Below are positions 1 to 7,556 of a stretch of DNA of 19,066 nucleotides, in pieces. Position 1 is the stretch's first letter. Every line of letters starts with the position of its first letter. Under the pieces are notes generated by a model that worked only from the letters and a program-made list of their open reading frames with translations, ran no database searches and was not told where the DNA came from. This DNA comes from Bacteroidota bacterium (GTDB lineage: Bacteria; Bacteroidota; Bacteroidia; Chitinophagales; Chitinophagaceae): contig JAEZDC010000019.1 of NCBI GenBank assembly GCA_023429825.1, positions 1 through 19,066 of the forward strand. The letters run 5' to 3'. The translations under genes were made by a program, and so were the position numbers.

Positions 1-281
1 TCCTGGTATAATGGATACAGCATCTGGTAGCTATTTCCGTTTCCGGGTTTTAGCCCCAACTCTCTGAATTTGGCTTCAATGTATTGCGCAGCTCTTCTCT
101 GCCCGGGAGTAGCAGTTTCTCTTCCTTCCATTTCTGGCCCGGCAATAATGCTGAGTTTTTCTCTCAGCTCTTTTACTTTTATGGAAGCTCCATACTTACG
201 GATCTTTTTTTCGCTGGCTTTCTTTTGTGCAACAACTGCTACAGACAGCAGCATCAATACTGGTAATAAAAGTTTTCTCAT
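1..281 (-). CDS. Exported M28-type metallopeptidase, N-terminal fragment
   Basis: The gene starts at 281 and runs off the left edge, so only 93 codons are visible. The first 19 residues (MRKLLLPVLMLLSVAVVAQ) form a typical signal peptide, so the product should be exported. Residues about 36-75 read KELREKLSIIAGPEMEGRET followed by ATPGQRRAAQYIEAKFRELG and LKPGN. This is the N-terminal arrangement of Bacteroidetes M28 (aminopeptidase Y/S-like) zinc peptidases that usually carry a PA domain. The metal ligands would lie outside the window, so catalysis cannot be confirmed. The start is only 11 nt after the rpiB stop on the same strand, which suggests co-transcription. The family call rests on the N-terminal motif alone. 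Confidence 0.8.
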   Translation of the reverse strand, partial: MRKLLLPVLMLLSVAVVAQKKASEKKIRKYGASIKVKELREKLSIIAGPEMEGRETATPGQRRAAQYIEAKFRELGLKPGNGNSYQMLYPLYQ

Positions 282-292
282 GTACTTATATT

Positions 293-745
293 TTAACAGG
301 CGATTTTATTTACTCTTCCTTCATGTCTTCCTCCTTCAAAAGGAGTATTAATGAATTGTTCGATCATTTGAAGCGCTAAAGCTAAAGCTACAAATCTTGC
401 GGGGATACAAATTATGTTAGCGTTATTGTGTTGTCTTGCCAGTGCAGCTACATCATTTTGCCAGCATAACGCAGCTCTGATATGCTGGTGTTTATTTGCT
501 GTGATCGCCACTCCATTTGCCGAACCGCAAATGAGTATTCCAAAACCGCTTTCTCCTGCTTCTACTGAAGAAGCTGTGGGATGCGCAAAATCAGGATAGT
601 CTACGCTGTCTAATGAATGTGTACCAAAATCCTTGACTGTATATCCTTTATCCTGAAGCCATTTCATTACAGCTTGCTTATATTCAAAGCCTGCATGATC
701 ACAGCCAATAGCTATGGGTTTGGAAAGATCAAAATTGTTTAGCAT
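293..745 (-). CDS. rpiB: Ribose-5-phosphate isomerase B (RpiB/LacAB family)
   Basis: The protein interconverts ribose 5-phosphate and ribulose 5-phosphate in the non-oxidative pentose phosphate pathway and should be cytoplasmic. From the start at 745 it has 150 residues, the normal family size. Family motifs are visible in order: CDHAGFEYK (15-23), SVDYPDFAHP (47-56), CGSANGVAITANK (73-85) with the presumed catalytic Cys73, ARQHNNANIICIPAR (103-117) and FEGGRHEGRVNKI (136-148). The frame stays open to an earlier ATG at 775, which would add ten residues (MLSLSTNKEY). I prefer 745 because the family begins only a few residues before the IAIGCDHAG strand. It sits between a stress-protein gene (68 nt upstream) and the M28 peptidase gene (11 nt downstream), all on the minus strand. 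Confidence 0.95.
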   Translation of the reverse strand: MLNNFDLSKPIAIGCDHAGFEYKQAVMKWLQDKGYTVKDFGTHSLDSVDYPDFAHPTASSVEAGESGFGILICGSANGVAITANKHQHIRAALCWQNDVAALARQHNNANIICIPARFVALALALQMIEQFINTPFEGGRHEGRVNKIAC

Positions 746-813
746 GTATTCTTTATTGGTGGATAAAGATAACAAGCTGAACTCACCAATAAAGTGAATT
801 ATTTAAATATAGA

Positions 814-1320
814 TCAAACTTTTAGCTTGCCTTCTATACCATCATCCATTTGCTTACCTGTAACGGCACCCGCTACAATTTTGAGGAGTGAAACCATCCT
901 GCCATGTTTTGTATCCCAATAATAAACATCTTTTGGTTTTACACGGATGATAGTAAGTTCAGGATCATCAACGCCGTCATTAAACCATGTTTTAGCGAAT
1001 GCACTCCATAACTCTTCTGCTTTTTCTTTACTCTTAATAATATCCGCTTCTCCATAAACAGAAAGAAAATGCGAATTATCGGGCTGTGCATATATCAGTT
1101 GCACCTCATCATCCTGCTTTATTTCAAAATTCTTATGGCTGCTTTCCCTGCTGAAGAACCAGATATTTCCTTCATCATCTACATCTCTCGTGCTCATAGG
1201 CCGTGTTTGAAACGGAGAGCTCCCAAGATCGGTACAGAACATACACATGTCAACTTGCCTGGACAGCACTTGCAATTTCTTAATGCCTTCTGAACCTGAT
1301 AAATGCTGAATGTCACCCAT
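814..1320 (-). CDS. General stress protein 26-like, pyridoxamine 5'-phosphate oxidase fold protein
   Basis: This 168-residue cytoplasmic protein belongs to the split-barrel flavin-binding (PNPOx-like) group called general stress protein 26. Recognisable parts are MCMFCTDLG (26-34), the strand with TRPMSTRDVDDEGNIWFFS (39-57), SHKNFEIKQDDEVQLIYAQP (61-80), the central strand FLSVYGEADIIKS (84-96), and a C-terminal helix pair with LWSAFAKTWFNDGVDDPE followed by IRVKPKDVYYWDTK. Relatives bind FMN or FAD, and their physiological substrate is generally unknown. No particular reaction can be assigned, and it should not be read as the pdxH enzyme of vitamin B6 synthesis. It is divergent from the GNAT gene at 1415, and the 94 nt between them must hold both promoters. 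I saw no exact TAnnTTTG box there. Confidence 0.88.
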   Translation of the reverse strand: MGDIQHLSGSEGIKKLQVLSRQVDMCMFCTDLGSSPFQTRPMSTRDVDDEGNIWFFSRESSHKNFEIKQDDEVQLIYAQPDNSHFLSVYGEADIIKSKEKAEELWSAFAKTWFNDGVDDPELTIIRVKPKDVYYWDTKHGRMVSLLKIVAGAVTGKQMDDGIEGKLKV

Positions 1321-1414
1321 ATTTTTATTTGCCTGCCACCAAAAGAATGCCCAATAGTTAAATGCTGTTGCCGCTAATTTATTTTCTTAGTATCTATGGG
1401 TTATAGTTTTTAAA

Positions 1415-1975
1415 ATGGATAACGAACTTTCTGCAGCATTGCATACGCCAAATTATGTGCTTCGGCCACTACAGCTAACCGACGCTGAAACGATCTATAC
1501 ACTTCGATCCAGCGAGGAGGTGAATGAGTTTTTGAACAGACCTTTAGCGACATCAATAGATGACGCCATAATATTTATCAAGAAGATCATTGCCATGGAG
1601 AACGCCTTCTACCGGGCAATTACAATAAAGAATACTGGTGATCTGGCGGGTACCATTACTATATACAATATTGATCCTGAAAATGACAGAGCGGAAGTAG
1701 GATATGAGCTATTACCACAATTCCAGGGAAAAGGGATCATGAAAGAAGTGCTTCATGCGACGATTGAATTTGCATTTTATAAAATGAGATTAAAAAGCCT
1801 CGAGGGGTGGTTGCAGGAAGGAAATATTAAATCTATTCTGCTTCTAAAAAAATTTGGGTTTGAACGAGATATTGCAGGAGAAAAAGACAGGTTGGAACCC
1901 GGTATGAATGAGGTCATTTATCGTCTGTCCGCTGAAAAATGGAAAAACTTAGCTTTACCTAAATTGCGAATATGA
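1415..1975 (+). CDS. GNAT-family N-acetyltransferase (RimJ/RimL-like)
   Basis: This 186-residue protein should transfer an acetyl group from acetyl-CoA to an amine, perhaps a protein N-terminus as in the RimJ/RimL/YdaF group. The substrate cannot be told from sequence. It opens with the usual strand YVLRPLQLTDAETIYTLRSS (14-33). The middle strand AGTITIYNIDPENDRAEVGY (78-97) leads into the acetyl-CoA pyrophosphate loop LLPQFQGKGIMKEVL (99-113), matching Q/R-x-x-G-x-G/A. The C-terminal part has GWLQEGNIKSILLLKKFGFE (131-150), where NIKSILLLKKFGF is the family's conserved asparagine and helix. Its last four bases (ATGA, 1972-1975) contain the start of the DUF1801 gene, so the two are probably translationally coupled. 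Confidence 0.92.
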   Translation: MDNELSAALHTPNYVLRPLQLTDAETIYTLRSSEEVNEFLNRPLATSIDDAIIFIKKIIAMENAFYRAITIKNTGDLAGTITIYNIDPENDRAEVGYELLPQFQGKGIMKEVLHATIEFAFYKMRLKSLEGWLQEGNIKSILLLKKFGFERDIAGEKDRLEPGMNEVIYRLSAEKWKNLALPKLRI

Positions 1976-2427
1976 TATCCAAAGCTGCTACCCCGGAACA
2001 ATACCTTAAAGAAGTGCCAGAAGAAAGGAAACAGGCTGTTACGGAATTGAGAAACACGATACTCAAAAATTTGCCAAAGGGTTTCCAGGAGGGTGTTAGT
2101 TATGGAATGATTGGTTATTGTGTACCGCATTCTATTTATCCTGCAGGTTATCATTGTGATCCTAAACAACCGCTTCCCTTTGCATCGTTTGCTTCACAAA
2201 AGAACTTTATCGCTTTTTACCATATGGGTTTGTATGCCAAGCCTGAATTGTTGAAATGGTTCAAGGAAGAGTATCCAAAGCACAGTAAAACAAAACTGGA
2301 TATGGGTAAGAGCTGTGTTCGTTTTAAGAAACCTGATCAGATCCCATTCCAGTTAATCGGTGAGTTAATGAAAAAGCTGACAGTTAAAGATTGGATTGCT
2401 ACATATGAGGCCAATCTAAAGAAGTAA
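1972..2427 (+). CDS. DUF1801 (YdhG-like) domain protein
   Basis: This is a 151-residue soluble protein of the DUF1801/YdhG-like fold, which resembles a frataxin-type alpha/beta sandwich. Family landmarks are EYLKEVPEER-like YLKEVPEERKQAVTELRNTI (11-30), SYGMIGY (43-49), the strand KNFIAFYHMG (77-86) and the C-terminal strand KLDMGKSCVRFKK (108-120). Some relatives have been described as iron-handling proteins, but most are uncharacterised, so I make no functional claim. The start overlaps the GNAT stop (ATGA at 1972-1975), which implies a shared transcript and coupled translation. A strong hairpin terminator begins 24 nt after its stop. Confidence 0.88.
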   Translation: MISKAATPEQYLKEVPEERKQAVTELRNTILKNLPKGFQEGVSYGMIGYCVPHSIYPAGYHCDPKQPLPFASFASQKNFIAFYHMGLYAKPELLKWFKEEYPKHSKTKLDMGKSCVRFKKPDQIPFQLIGELMKKLTVKDWIATYEANLKK

Positions 2428-2450
2428 CCCGATAGCGAAGCCACAGTATA

Positions 2451-2486
2451 AAAAGATCACCTGCACTTGCTGCAGGTGATCTTTTT
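2451..2486. terminator. Bidirectional intrinsic terminator
   Basis: GATCACCTGCA (2455-2465) pairs perfectly with TGCAGGTGATC (2471-2481) around a 5-nt loop. It is flanked by an A-run on the left and a T-run on the right, so it works in both directions. It lies between the DUF1801 gene (plus) and the DUF1328 gene (minus), which converge on it. Confidence 0.9.
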
Positions 2487-2519
2487 TGAATCACTTAGGC
2501 CGCATAGGAATATCAGAAA

Positions 2520-2681
2520 TTATATTCTGCTTCTGCCGCCAATTAGTGATAGTAAGAACAATACAATAAAAATGAAAAAAATAATTTTTGCAATTGTTGC
2601 CGCTCCTGCCGCAATGCCTGAGAATCCAAATATCGCAGCTATGATAGCTATGATAAGGAATGTAACTGTCCAACGTAACAT
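2520..2681 (-). CDS. DUF1328 (YtjA-like) small membrane protein
   Basis: This short gene encodes 53 residues, beginning MLRWTVTFLIIAIIAAIFGF and ending LSLIGGRSRI. It has two hydrophobic helices (about 4-20 and 31-46). The turn between them, FSGIAAGAATIAK, is the signature of the DUF1328/YtjA family of tiny two-helix inner membrane proteins. The length matches the family, which normally has 50-60 residues. The function is unknown, and relatives are often stress-inducible. The frame is convincing despite its size because hydrophobicity and the family motif run from the first to the last codon. It converges with the DUF1801 gene on the terminator at 2451-2486 and is divergent from the TPR kinase at 2898. 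Confidence 0.9.
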   Translation of the reverse strand: MLRWTVTFLIIAIIAAIFGFSGIAAGAATIAKIIFFIFIVLFLLSLIGGRSRI

Positions 2682-2897
2682 ATCCGGTGTTTTATAGGTT
2701 TTAAATTCTGTTCGTATAGGTAAAAAGTCACAATTCGTGCCAAATCAAACTGATCAAATGGATACCTGTAGATGAAGTATTTAAAGTGAGGCGCCCAGCA
2801 GAAGGAAAACGGACTCTGTAATTTTTAGAAGCCTGATTTATATTAATATTTTGCCACATATCAGTACTTTGCTCTCCAATTCAACCTTAAAGCCGGT
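2682..2897. other. Divergent intergenic region without an identified site
   Basis: This 216-nt stretch separates the divergent DUF1328 and TPR-kinase genes and must hold their promoters. I found no exact TAnnTTTG box on either strand. The best partial match is TACTTTG at about 2867-2873, one base short of the consensus. No gene or hairpin is evident. Confidence 0.5.
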
Positions 2898-4808
2898 ATG
2901 CAAAAGATCTTGCTCGTAACAATCTTTGTATCTGTTACATTATTTGTCACTGCACAAAATATCATCGATAGCCTCAAGCAGCAATTATCATCAGCTAAAG
3001 ACACAAATGCTGTTATCATAATGAATCAGCTTGCTGAGCATTTCCAGGACAAGAATACGGACAGTGCGCTTCACTTTGCACAAATTAGTTTCGAATTATC
3101 ATCCACTCTTAATTACAGCAAGGGTATAATCGTAGCGCTGAATAACATCGGATGGATCTATTACCGGAAAGGCAATTACCAAAAAGCTTCTCAATATGCA
3201 TTCGAAGCGCTTAAATATGGCGAGCAGTTTTCAAATAATTATGAACAGGGGAAAGCGTATAATACTGTTGGAGCAGTGCTAAGCGATCAAAACAAATTTG
3301 AGCAGGCATTAGATTACTTCAGGCATTCGTTAGTTCACTTTGAAAAAGCAAACGACAGTTTTGGTATTGGAAGAATATTGAATAATTTATCTTTTAATGC
3401 ATATCAATTAAAGTGGCATGATTCGGCAATTCATTATGGACTGAAGGCTTTAAAAAATAATCAGCGACTCAACAATCCATATCCACTTGCATTCACGTAT
3501 CGAACACTGGGTGACATCTATAATTCCCTTGGAAGAACAAGCAACGCACTTACATTATTTTACACCGGTGCGCACCTTGCCGAAAAGATAGAGAACCAGT
3601 ACCTGCTCATTTCCTTCCTGACTCGTATAGGTGAAGTTCATCGGAATAAAAACAAAACAGACAGTGCTTTATTTTACTACCACAATGCTCAATCGTTGGC
3701 AGCAAAACACGGTTTTAGAAGCATCCACGCAGAAGCGCTGTATGGTTTAGCAAAAACATATTCCCAATCCAGAAACCATAGTGCCGCATATGAATACATT
3801 TCTAAGTACACATTGCTTAACGATTCGTTACTAAATGCAAAAAATATAGAAACACTCAGCATGCTGCAAACAAACTATGACGCAGAGAAAAAAGAATCTC
3901 AAATTCAATTGCTCAAAAAAGAACAAGAGCTTCACGAAGTGGAAATACTTCAACAAAGAAAGTTTACATGGTTGATCGCGGTCGGGGGAATGGTTGTTCT
4001 CATAGGGTTGTGCCTGATAATGCATCGCTACAAACTGGAGAAAAAGTCGAGACAGAAAATAGATGAACAAGCTGTGGAATTAAAGAGGATCAATGAGCAA
4101 CTGATTGAAAGCCTCAAATTCAAAAACAATATTCTCTCAATTCTTTCACATGATCTGCGCAGCCCGTTAAGTACATTAATGGCTACAATTTCGCTTTTAG
4201 ACATGAACGTGCTGTCCGAGGAAGAATTTAAAAACCTGCGCATAGAATTAAACAAACAAATACATACAATCAATACCACGCTGGACAGTGTACTACGTTG
4301 GGCAATGAGCGAGGTAAAAAGCGATCTGAAAGCTACAGTAGAAAAGATCAATCTCAGGGCACTTGCTCAAAAAAACATTGAATTGCTGGAGAGTACCGCT
4401 AAGCTTAAAAATGTCAGGCTTAAAAATTTGGTCGACGATAGCCAGGCATTTGGTGATATGAACCAAGTAGATATGATATTCAGAAATCTTATTTCCAATG
4501 CGATCAAGTTCAGCTTCGAGAACCGGGAGATAGAAATATGGAATGAGCGAGAGGAATATAATTATCAGAAGATATTTATTCGTGATTACGGTGTAGGCAT
4601 ATCAAAAAATTATGCTTCTAATATTTTTAATAAGTCGGCACGATTTACCACAAAAGGAACAAAAAACGAAGGAGGAACGGGCCTCGGGCTCATCCTGTGT
4701 AAAGAGTTTGTTGAATTGAATGGCGGCTCTATTAATTTCTTAAGCGAGGAAGGTAAAGGCACCACATTCTATTTTACTTTACCACTTCATTCAAAACGTT
4801 ATGTTTGA
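2898..4808 (+). CDS. TPR-repeat sensor histidine kinase
   Basis: The 636-residue protein has a signal peptide (1-20, ending VTAQ) and an array of tetratricopeptide repeats (about 40-310). One is ALNNIGWIYYRKGNYQKASQ (80-99), with further units near 120, 160, 200, 240 and 280. A coiled coil (320-354) and one transmembrane helix (356-376) follow. The cytoplasmic kinase has a coiled linker (380-410), the H-box ILSILSHDLRSPLSTL with phospho-acceptor His418, N-box NLISNAIKFS (530-539), G1 box DYGVGIS (563-569) and G2 box GGTGLGL (592-598). The TPR part therefore faces the periplasm and should sense protein or peptide partners, while the kinase phosphorylates a response regulator. No regulator gene is adjacent, so it is an orphan kinase. 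This layout is common in Bacteroidota. Confidence 0.95.
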   Translation: MQKILLVTIFVSVTLFVTAQNIIDSLKQQLSSAKDTNAVIIMNQLAEHFQDKNTDSALHFAQISFELSSTLNYSKGIIVALNNIGWIYYRKGNYQKASQYAFEALKYGEQFSNNYEQGKAYNTVGAVLSDQNKFEQALDYFRHSLVHFEKANDSFGIGRILNNLSFNAYQLKWHDSAIHYGLKALKNNQRLNNPYPLAFTYRTLGDIYNSLGRTSNALTLFYTGAHLAEKIENQYLLISFLTRIGEVHRNKNKTDSALFYYHNAQSLAAKHGFRSIHAEALYGLAKTYSQSRNHSAAYEYISKYTLLNDSLLNAKNIETLSMLQTNYDAEKKESQIQLLKKEQELHEVEILQQRKFTWLIAVGGMVVLIGLCLIMHRYKLEKKSRQKIDEQAVELKRINEQLIESLKFKNNILSILSHDLRSPLSTLMATISLLDMNVLSEEEFKNLRIELNKQIHTINTTLDSVLRWAMSEVKSDLKATVEKINLRALAQKNIELLESTAKLKNVRLKNLVDDSQAFGDMNQVDMIFRNLISNAIKFSFENREIEIWNEREEYNYQKIFIRDYGVGISKNYASNIFNKSARFTTKGTKNEGGTGLGLILCKEFVELNGGSINFLSEEGKGTTFYFTLPLHSKRYV

Positions 4809-4871
4809 AAAATATAGCCAAAATCTTTATGCCGCTTACGTAGCTGGCATGGAATTACTTATACAATTTTC

Positions 4872-5633
4872 ATGTACGTATCGGTAAGGAACAAGTGGAA
4901 TAAATTCTGGGCAAGCCTTGCATTATTGTCGGTTGATGTCATCATCATACTTGTTCTTTTCCTTACCTCTCTTATCGCTTTTGTATGGATAGCTAAGTAT
5001 GTTTTCCTGGACGATAAAACAGCTTTTGATGACGCAGCTTTTTCTTTTTTACAAACATGGGTGAGCGATATCAATACGAATGTTATGAATGCGTTCACTT
5101 TATTGGGTAAAGTAGAATTTTTACTACCTGCGCATCTCGTTCTCACGCTATGGTTCTTGTTTGTAAGAAAACATAGATGGTATACGATAAAAGTTCCTGT
5201 TATCGGCCTTAGCAGCGGATTGATAATGGTAGGATTGAAAAGCTTATTCGGCAGAGAACGTCCGCTGATTCCTTTATTAGAGCCCGTTGGAGGATTAAGT
5301 TTTCCAAGCGGACATGCACTCTGCAGCATGACATTCTACGGATTGATCATTTACTTTTTATGGAATAGAATTAAGCATCCATTCTGGAGATGGGCAATGG
5401 TCTTCATTCTTTCCCTGGTAATTATCATCATAGGAGTGAGCAGGGTTTATTTGCGTGTACATCACGCCAGTGATGTAATAGCAGGCTTTGCACTTGGATT
5501 GATATGGCTGGTAATATCACTTAAGATCCTCAGGAATATAGAAAATTACAGCAAGAGAAAAGTGGCTCCGAAAATTGGTTATGGAGAAACACCTACGGTT
5601 CAATCCAGCATTGAAGAGAAGACGCCTGCCTGA
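4872..5633 (+). CDS. PAP2-superfamily membrane phosphatase
   Basis: This 253-residue integral membrane protein carries all three PAP2 signature motifs. These are KSLFGRERP (Lys123-Arg130-Pro131), PSGH (145-148) and SRVYLRVHHASD (190-201), with His148 and His197 as the expected catalytic pair and Asp201. Hydrophobic helices lie near 17-44, 84-98, 105-122, 149-164, 173-189 and 201-218. Such enzymes remove phosphate from membrane lipids such as phosphatidic acid, phosphatidylglycerol phosphate or undecaprenyl diphosphate at the periplasmic face. The exact substrate cannot be read from sequence. The C-terminal 30 residues are polar and poorly conserved. It follows the TPR kinase by 63 nt with no clear terminator between, so the two may share a transcript. 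A hairpin terminator overlaps its stop codon. Confidence 0.93.
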   Translation: MYVSVRNKWNKFWASLALLSVDVIIILVLFLTSLIAFVWIAKYVFLDDKTAFDDAAFSFLQTWVSDINTNVMNAFTLLGKVEFLLPAHLVLTLWFLFVRKHRWYTIKVPVIGLSSGLIMVGLKSLFGRERPLIPLLEPVGGLSFPSGHALCSMTFYGLIIYFLWNRIKHPFWRWAMVFILSLVIIIIGVSRVYLRVHHASDVIAGFALGLIWLVISLKILRNIENYSKRKVAPKIGYGETPTVQSSIEEKTPA

Positions 5634-5670
5634 TATAGCTGCGCTTTGTTAAGCGCTCCGCTATATCTTT
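5632..5670 (+). terminator. Intrinsic terminator after the PAP2 gene
   Basis: GATATAGC (5632-5639) pairs with GCTATATC (5660-5667). An inner stem pairs GCGCTT (5641-5646) with AAGCGC (5651-5656) around the loop TGTT. The T-run after the hairpin is short (TTTATCTATT). The 5' arm overlaps the stop codon of the PAP2 gene. Confidence 0.75.
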
Positions 5671-5691
5671 ATCTATTCCAAAACTGTCGCA

Positions 5692-7125
5692 ATGAAATTT
5701 TCCATTAATGAAGCTTCTAAACAGTCGCTGTTAGATGAATTAGGTATAGCCAATCAAAAGTTTCAAAAGATATATCCGGGCGATAAACCTGACCGCCAGC
5801 CAGTGCATACGGTGTATGGCGGAGCTAATCTGTTTAAGAGCGATACGTGTATTAAGATGGGAGAGATCGCCCTGCGTAATCTTCAATCCTATGCGCCCAA
5901 CTTTGTAGTGCTGGCCAATGTATTAAAGCTGCAGGGATACGAACATTTACCCCATCATGAAGCAGATATTAAAGAATTGTCTGCGAAGTTAGATGCAATG
6001 AAAGAAACCGACAGAAAGAAAGAGCACGCCTGGCTTTCTTATTCTGTTTACAACAAGATCATTGAAAAGTTGAAGAAAGAACCTGTTGAAGACTTCAGGA
6101 TAGATTTTGAAGATGGGTTTGGTAACCGCCCCGACGATGAGGAAGATGCAACGGCGGTGAATGCAGCCAATGAACTTGCTCTCGGCATGCAGAACAAAAC
6201 CATTTCTCCTTTTATCGGCATTCGCATCAAACCTTTTACTGAAGATCTCAAATCAAGAGGCGTTCGTACGCTTGATATATTCCTTACTACGCTTTTAGAA
6301 AAGACAGGCGGTAAGTTGCCGGGCAATTTTGTTGTGATGCTACCTAAAGTTGTTATTCCTGAACAGGTGACAACAATGGTGCGTTTGTTCGAGATACTGG
6401 AAAAAGAAAACAAACTGCAACCCGGTTCATTGAAAATGGAAACGATGGTAGAGGCAACGCAGATCGTGATGGATGATGAAGGGCGCAACCCGCTAATGCG
6501 CATCATCCGTGCAAGTGAAGGCCGTTGCATTGCTGCACATTTCGGTACGTATGATTATACAGCGAGTTGCGGCATCACTGCGAAGTACCAAACCATGGCA
6601 CACCCGGTTTGTGATTTTGCTCATCACATGACGAAGGTGGCATTGGGTGGTACAGGCATCTTCATCAGCGATGGCGCCACTAACGTAATGCCTATCGGTC
6701 CGCACAGGGGTGATGATCTTTCTTTTGAACAACAACAGGAGAATAGAGAAAGCGTACACAATGCATGGCGTATTGGGTTTGGTCATACCATGCATTCACT
6801 TATTAATGGATTGTACCAGGGTTGGGATCTTAACCCTGCACAGTTACCTATGCGCTATGCAGCTACTTATAATTTCTTTTTGAGCAGTTATGATGATGCG
6901 GCGCACCGTTTAAAAACATTTGTTGAAAGGGCAGCGATCTCAACACTTACAGGAGATATTTTCGACGATGCGGCAACAGGACAAGGCTTACTCAACTTCT
7001 TCCTCAAAGCAATGAATTGCGGAGCCATCAGCGAAGAAGAAGCGATGGTAACAGGATTGACTTTGGAAGAAATAAGAAGCAGGAGTTTTTATAAAATATT
7101 GCAGGGAAGAAGGGGGAAGAAATGA
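5692..7125 (+). CDS. DUF6986 / HpcH-HpaI aldolase-citrate lyase-like TIM-barrel protein
   Basis: This 477-residue cytoplasmic protein resembles the phosphoenolpyruvate/pyruvate-binding TIM-barrel superfamily (CitE, HpcH/HpaI aldolases, malate synthase), in the branch now called DUF6986. Barrel landmarks are RIDFEDGFGNRPDDE (136-150) with an acidic metal-binding-type DFEDG, GIRIKPF (176-182), FVVMLPKV (213-220), KMETMVEATQIVMDDEG (248-264) with the conserved glutamates, and AAHFGTYDYTASCGI (281-295). The acidic residues fit Mg-dependent chemistry on a 2-oxo acid or acyl-CoA. The reaction is not established here, and calls such as phosphoenolpyruvate kinase seen for relatives are unproven. The gene is longer than a usual CitE (about 290 residues), with an extra helical C-terminus (about 350-477). 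It overlaps the next gene by ATGA, so they are probably coupled. Confidence 0.85.
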   Translation: MKFSINEASKQSLLDELGIANQKFQKIYPGDKPDRQPVHTVYGGANLFKSDTCIKMGEIALRNLQSYAPNFVVLANVLKLQGYEHLPHHEADIKELSAKLDAMKETDRKKEHAWLSYSVYNKIIEKLKKEPVEDFRIDFEDGFGNRPDDEEDATAVNAANELALGMQNKTISPFIGIRIKPFTEDLKSRGVRTLDIFLTTLLEKTGGKLPGNFVVMLPKVVIPEQVTTMVRLFEILEKENKLQPGSLKMETMVEATQIVMDDEGRNPLMRIIRASEGRCIAAHFGTYDYTASCGITAKYQTMAHPVCDFAHHMTKVALGGTGIFISDGATNVMPIGPHRGDDLSFEQQQENRESVHNAWRIGFGHTMHSLINGLYQGWDLNPAQLPMRYAATYNFFLSSYDDAAHRLKTFVERAAISTLTGDIFDDAATGQGLLNFFLKAMNCGAISEEEAMVTGLTLEEIRSRSFYKILQGRRGKK

Positions 7126-7556
7126 TGGAAAGTATTTCGTTCCAGGTAGAGTCAAATGAAGAACTATGGGAGATCGTGGATAAGAGTGTTCCATATATTT
7201 TCCTTCACCGATTCAATCCTCACCAGTCGATTGAATGGTTTAATGGATCTGTGAGCGTGGAATCAAATGAGATAGTAAAGAATGGTTTGATACGCAATAT
7301 GCAATTCGATCTGCAGACCGATCTCTCCACTTTACAACAGATACTCCAGATGAATCATTACTATCTGAGCATCTATCAATTCAATAAACCTATCCCCGGC
7401 ACTTTGGTCATTGAGAATTTACCGGAGGAGAATAATAATTCCATTCTTCAACAAAATGGTTTGGAACATATTATCTGGATAGAGTATGAATGGGTGAGGG
7501 TGAGTAGTTTTAATTCAGCGTATTTATCACGGTTAAAGGCACATTTTAGCAGCTAG
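7122..7556 (+). CDS. Unrecognised 144-residue protein coupled to the DUF6986 gene
   Basis: I do not recognise this family. The product (MMESISFQVESNEELWEIVD at the N-terminus, ending SRLKAHFSS) is acidic and soluble, without signal peptide or membrane helix. It has alternating predicted strands and one helix (about 14-30), aromatic clusters such as NHYYLSIYQF (98-107) and HIIWIEYEWVRV (115-126), and a short Asn/Glu-rich loop (ENLPEENNNS, about 77-86 of the C-terminal half). Its ATG overlaps the DUF6986 stop, and a second ATG directly follows, so translation may start at 7122 or 7125. The overlap makes a functional link with the aldolase-like enzyme likely, perhaps as a partner or accessory subunit. 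The last 11 codons lie inside the first unit of the 190-bp tandem repeat that follows. Confidence 0.75.
   Translation: MMESISFQVESNEELWEIVDKSVPYIFLHRFNPHQSIEWFNGSVSVESNEIVKNGLIRNMQFDLQTDLSTLQQILQMNHYYLSIYQFNKPIPGTLVIENLPEENNNSILQQNGLEHIIWIEYEWVRVSSFNSAYLSRLKAHFSS

Noticed and set aside
70..351. Plus-strand frame of 93 codons at the left end
   Set aside because: It lies antisense to the signal peptide and N-terminal domain of the M28-type peptidase and has no recognisable features.
764..771. TATCTTTA on minus as a -7 box for rpiB
   Set aside because: It deviates from TAnnTTTG at the last position and has no -33 partner at the expected distance, so it is too weak to list as a feature.
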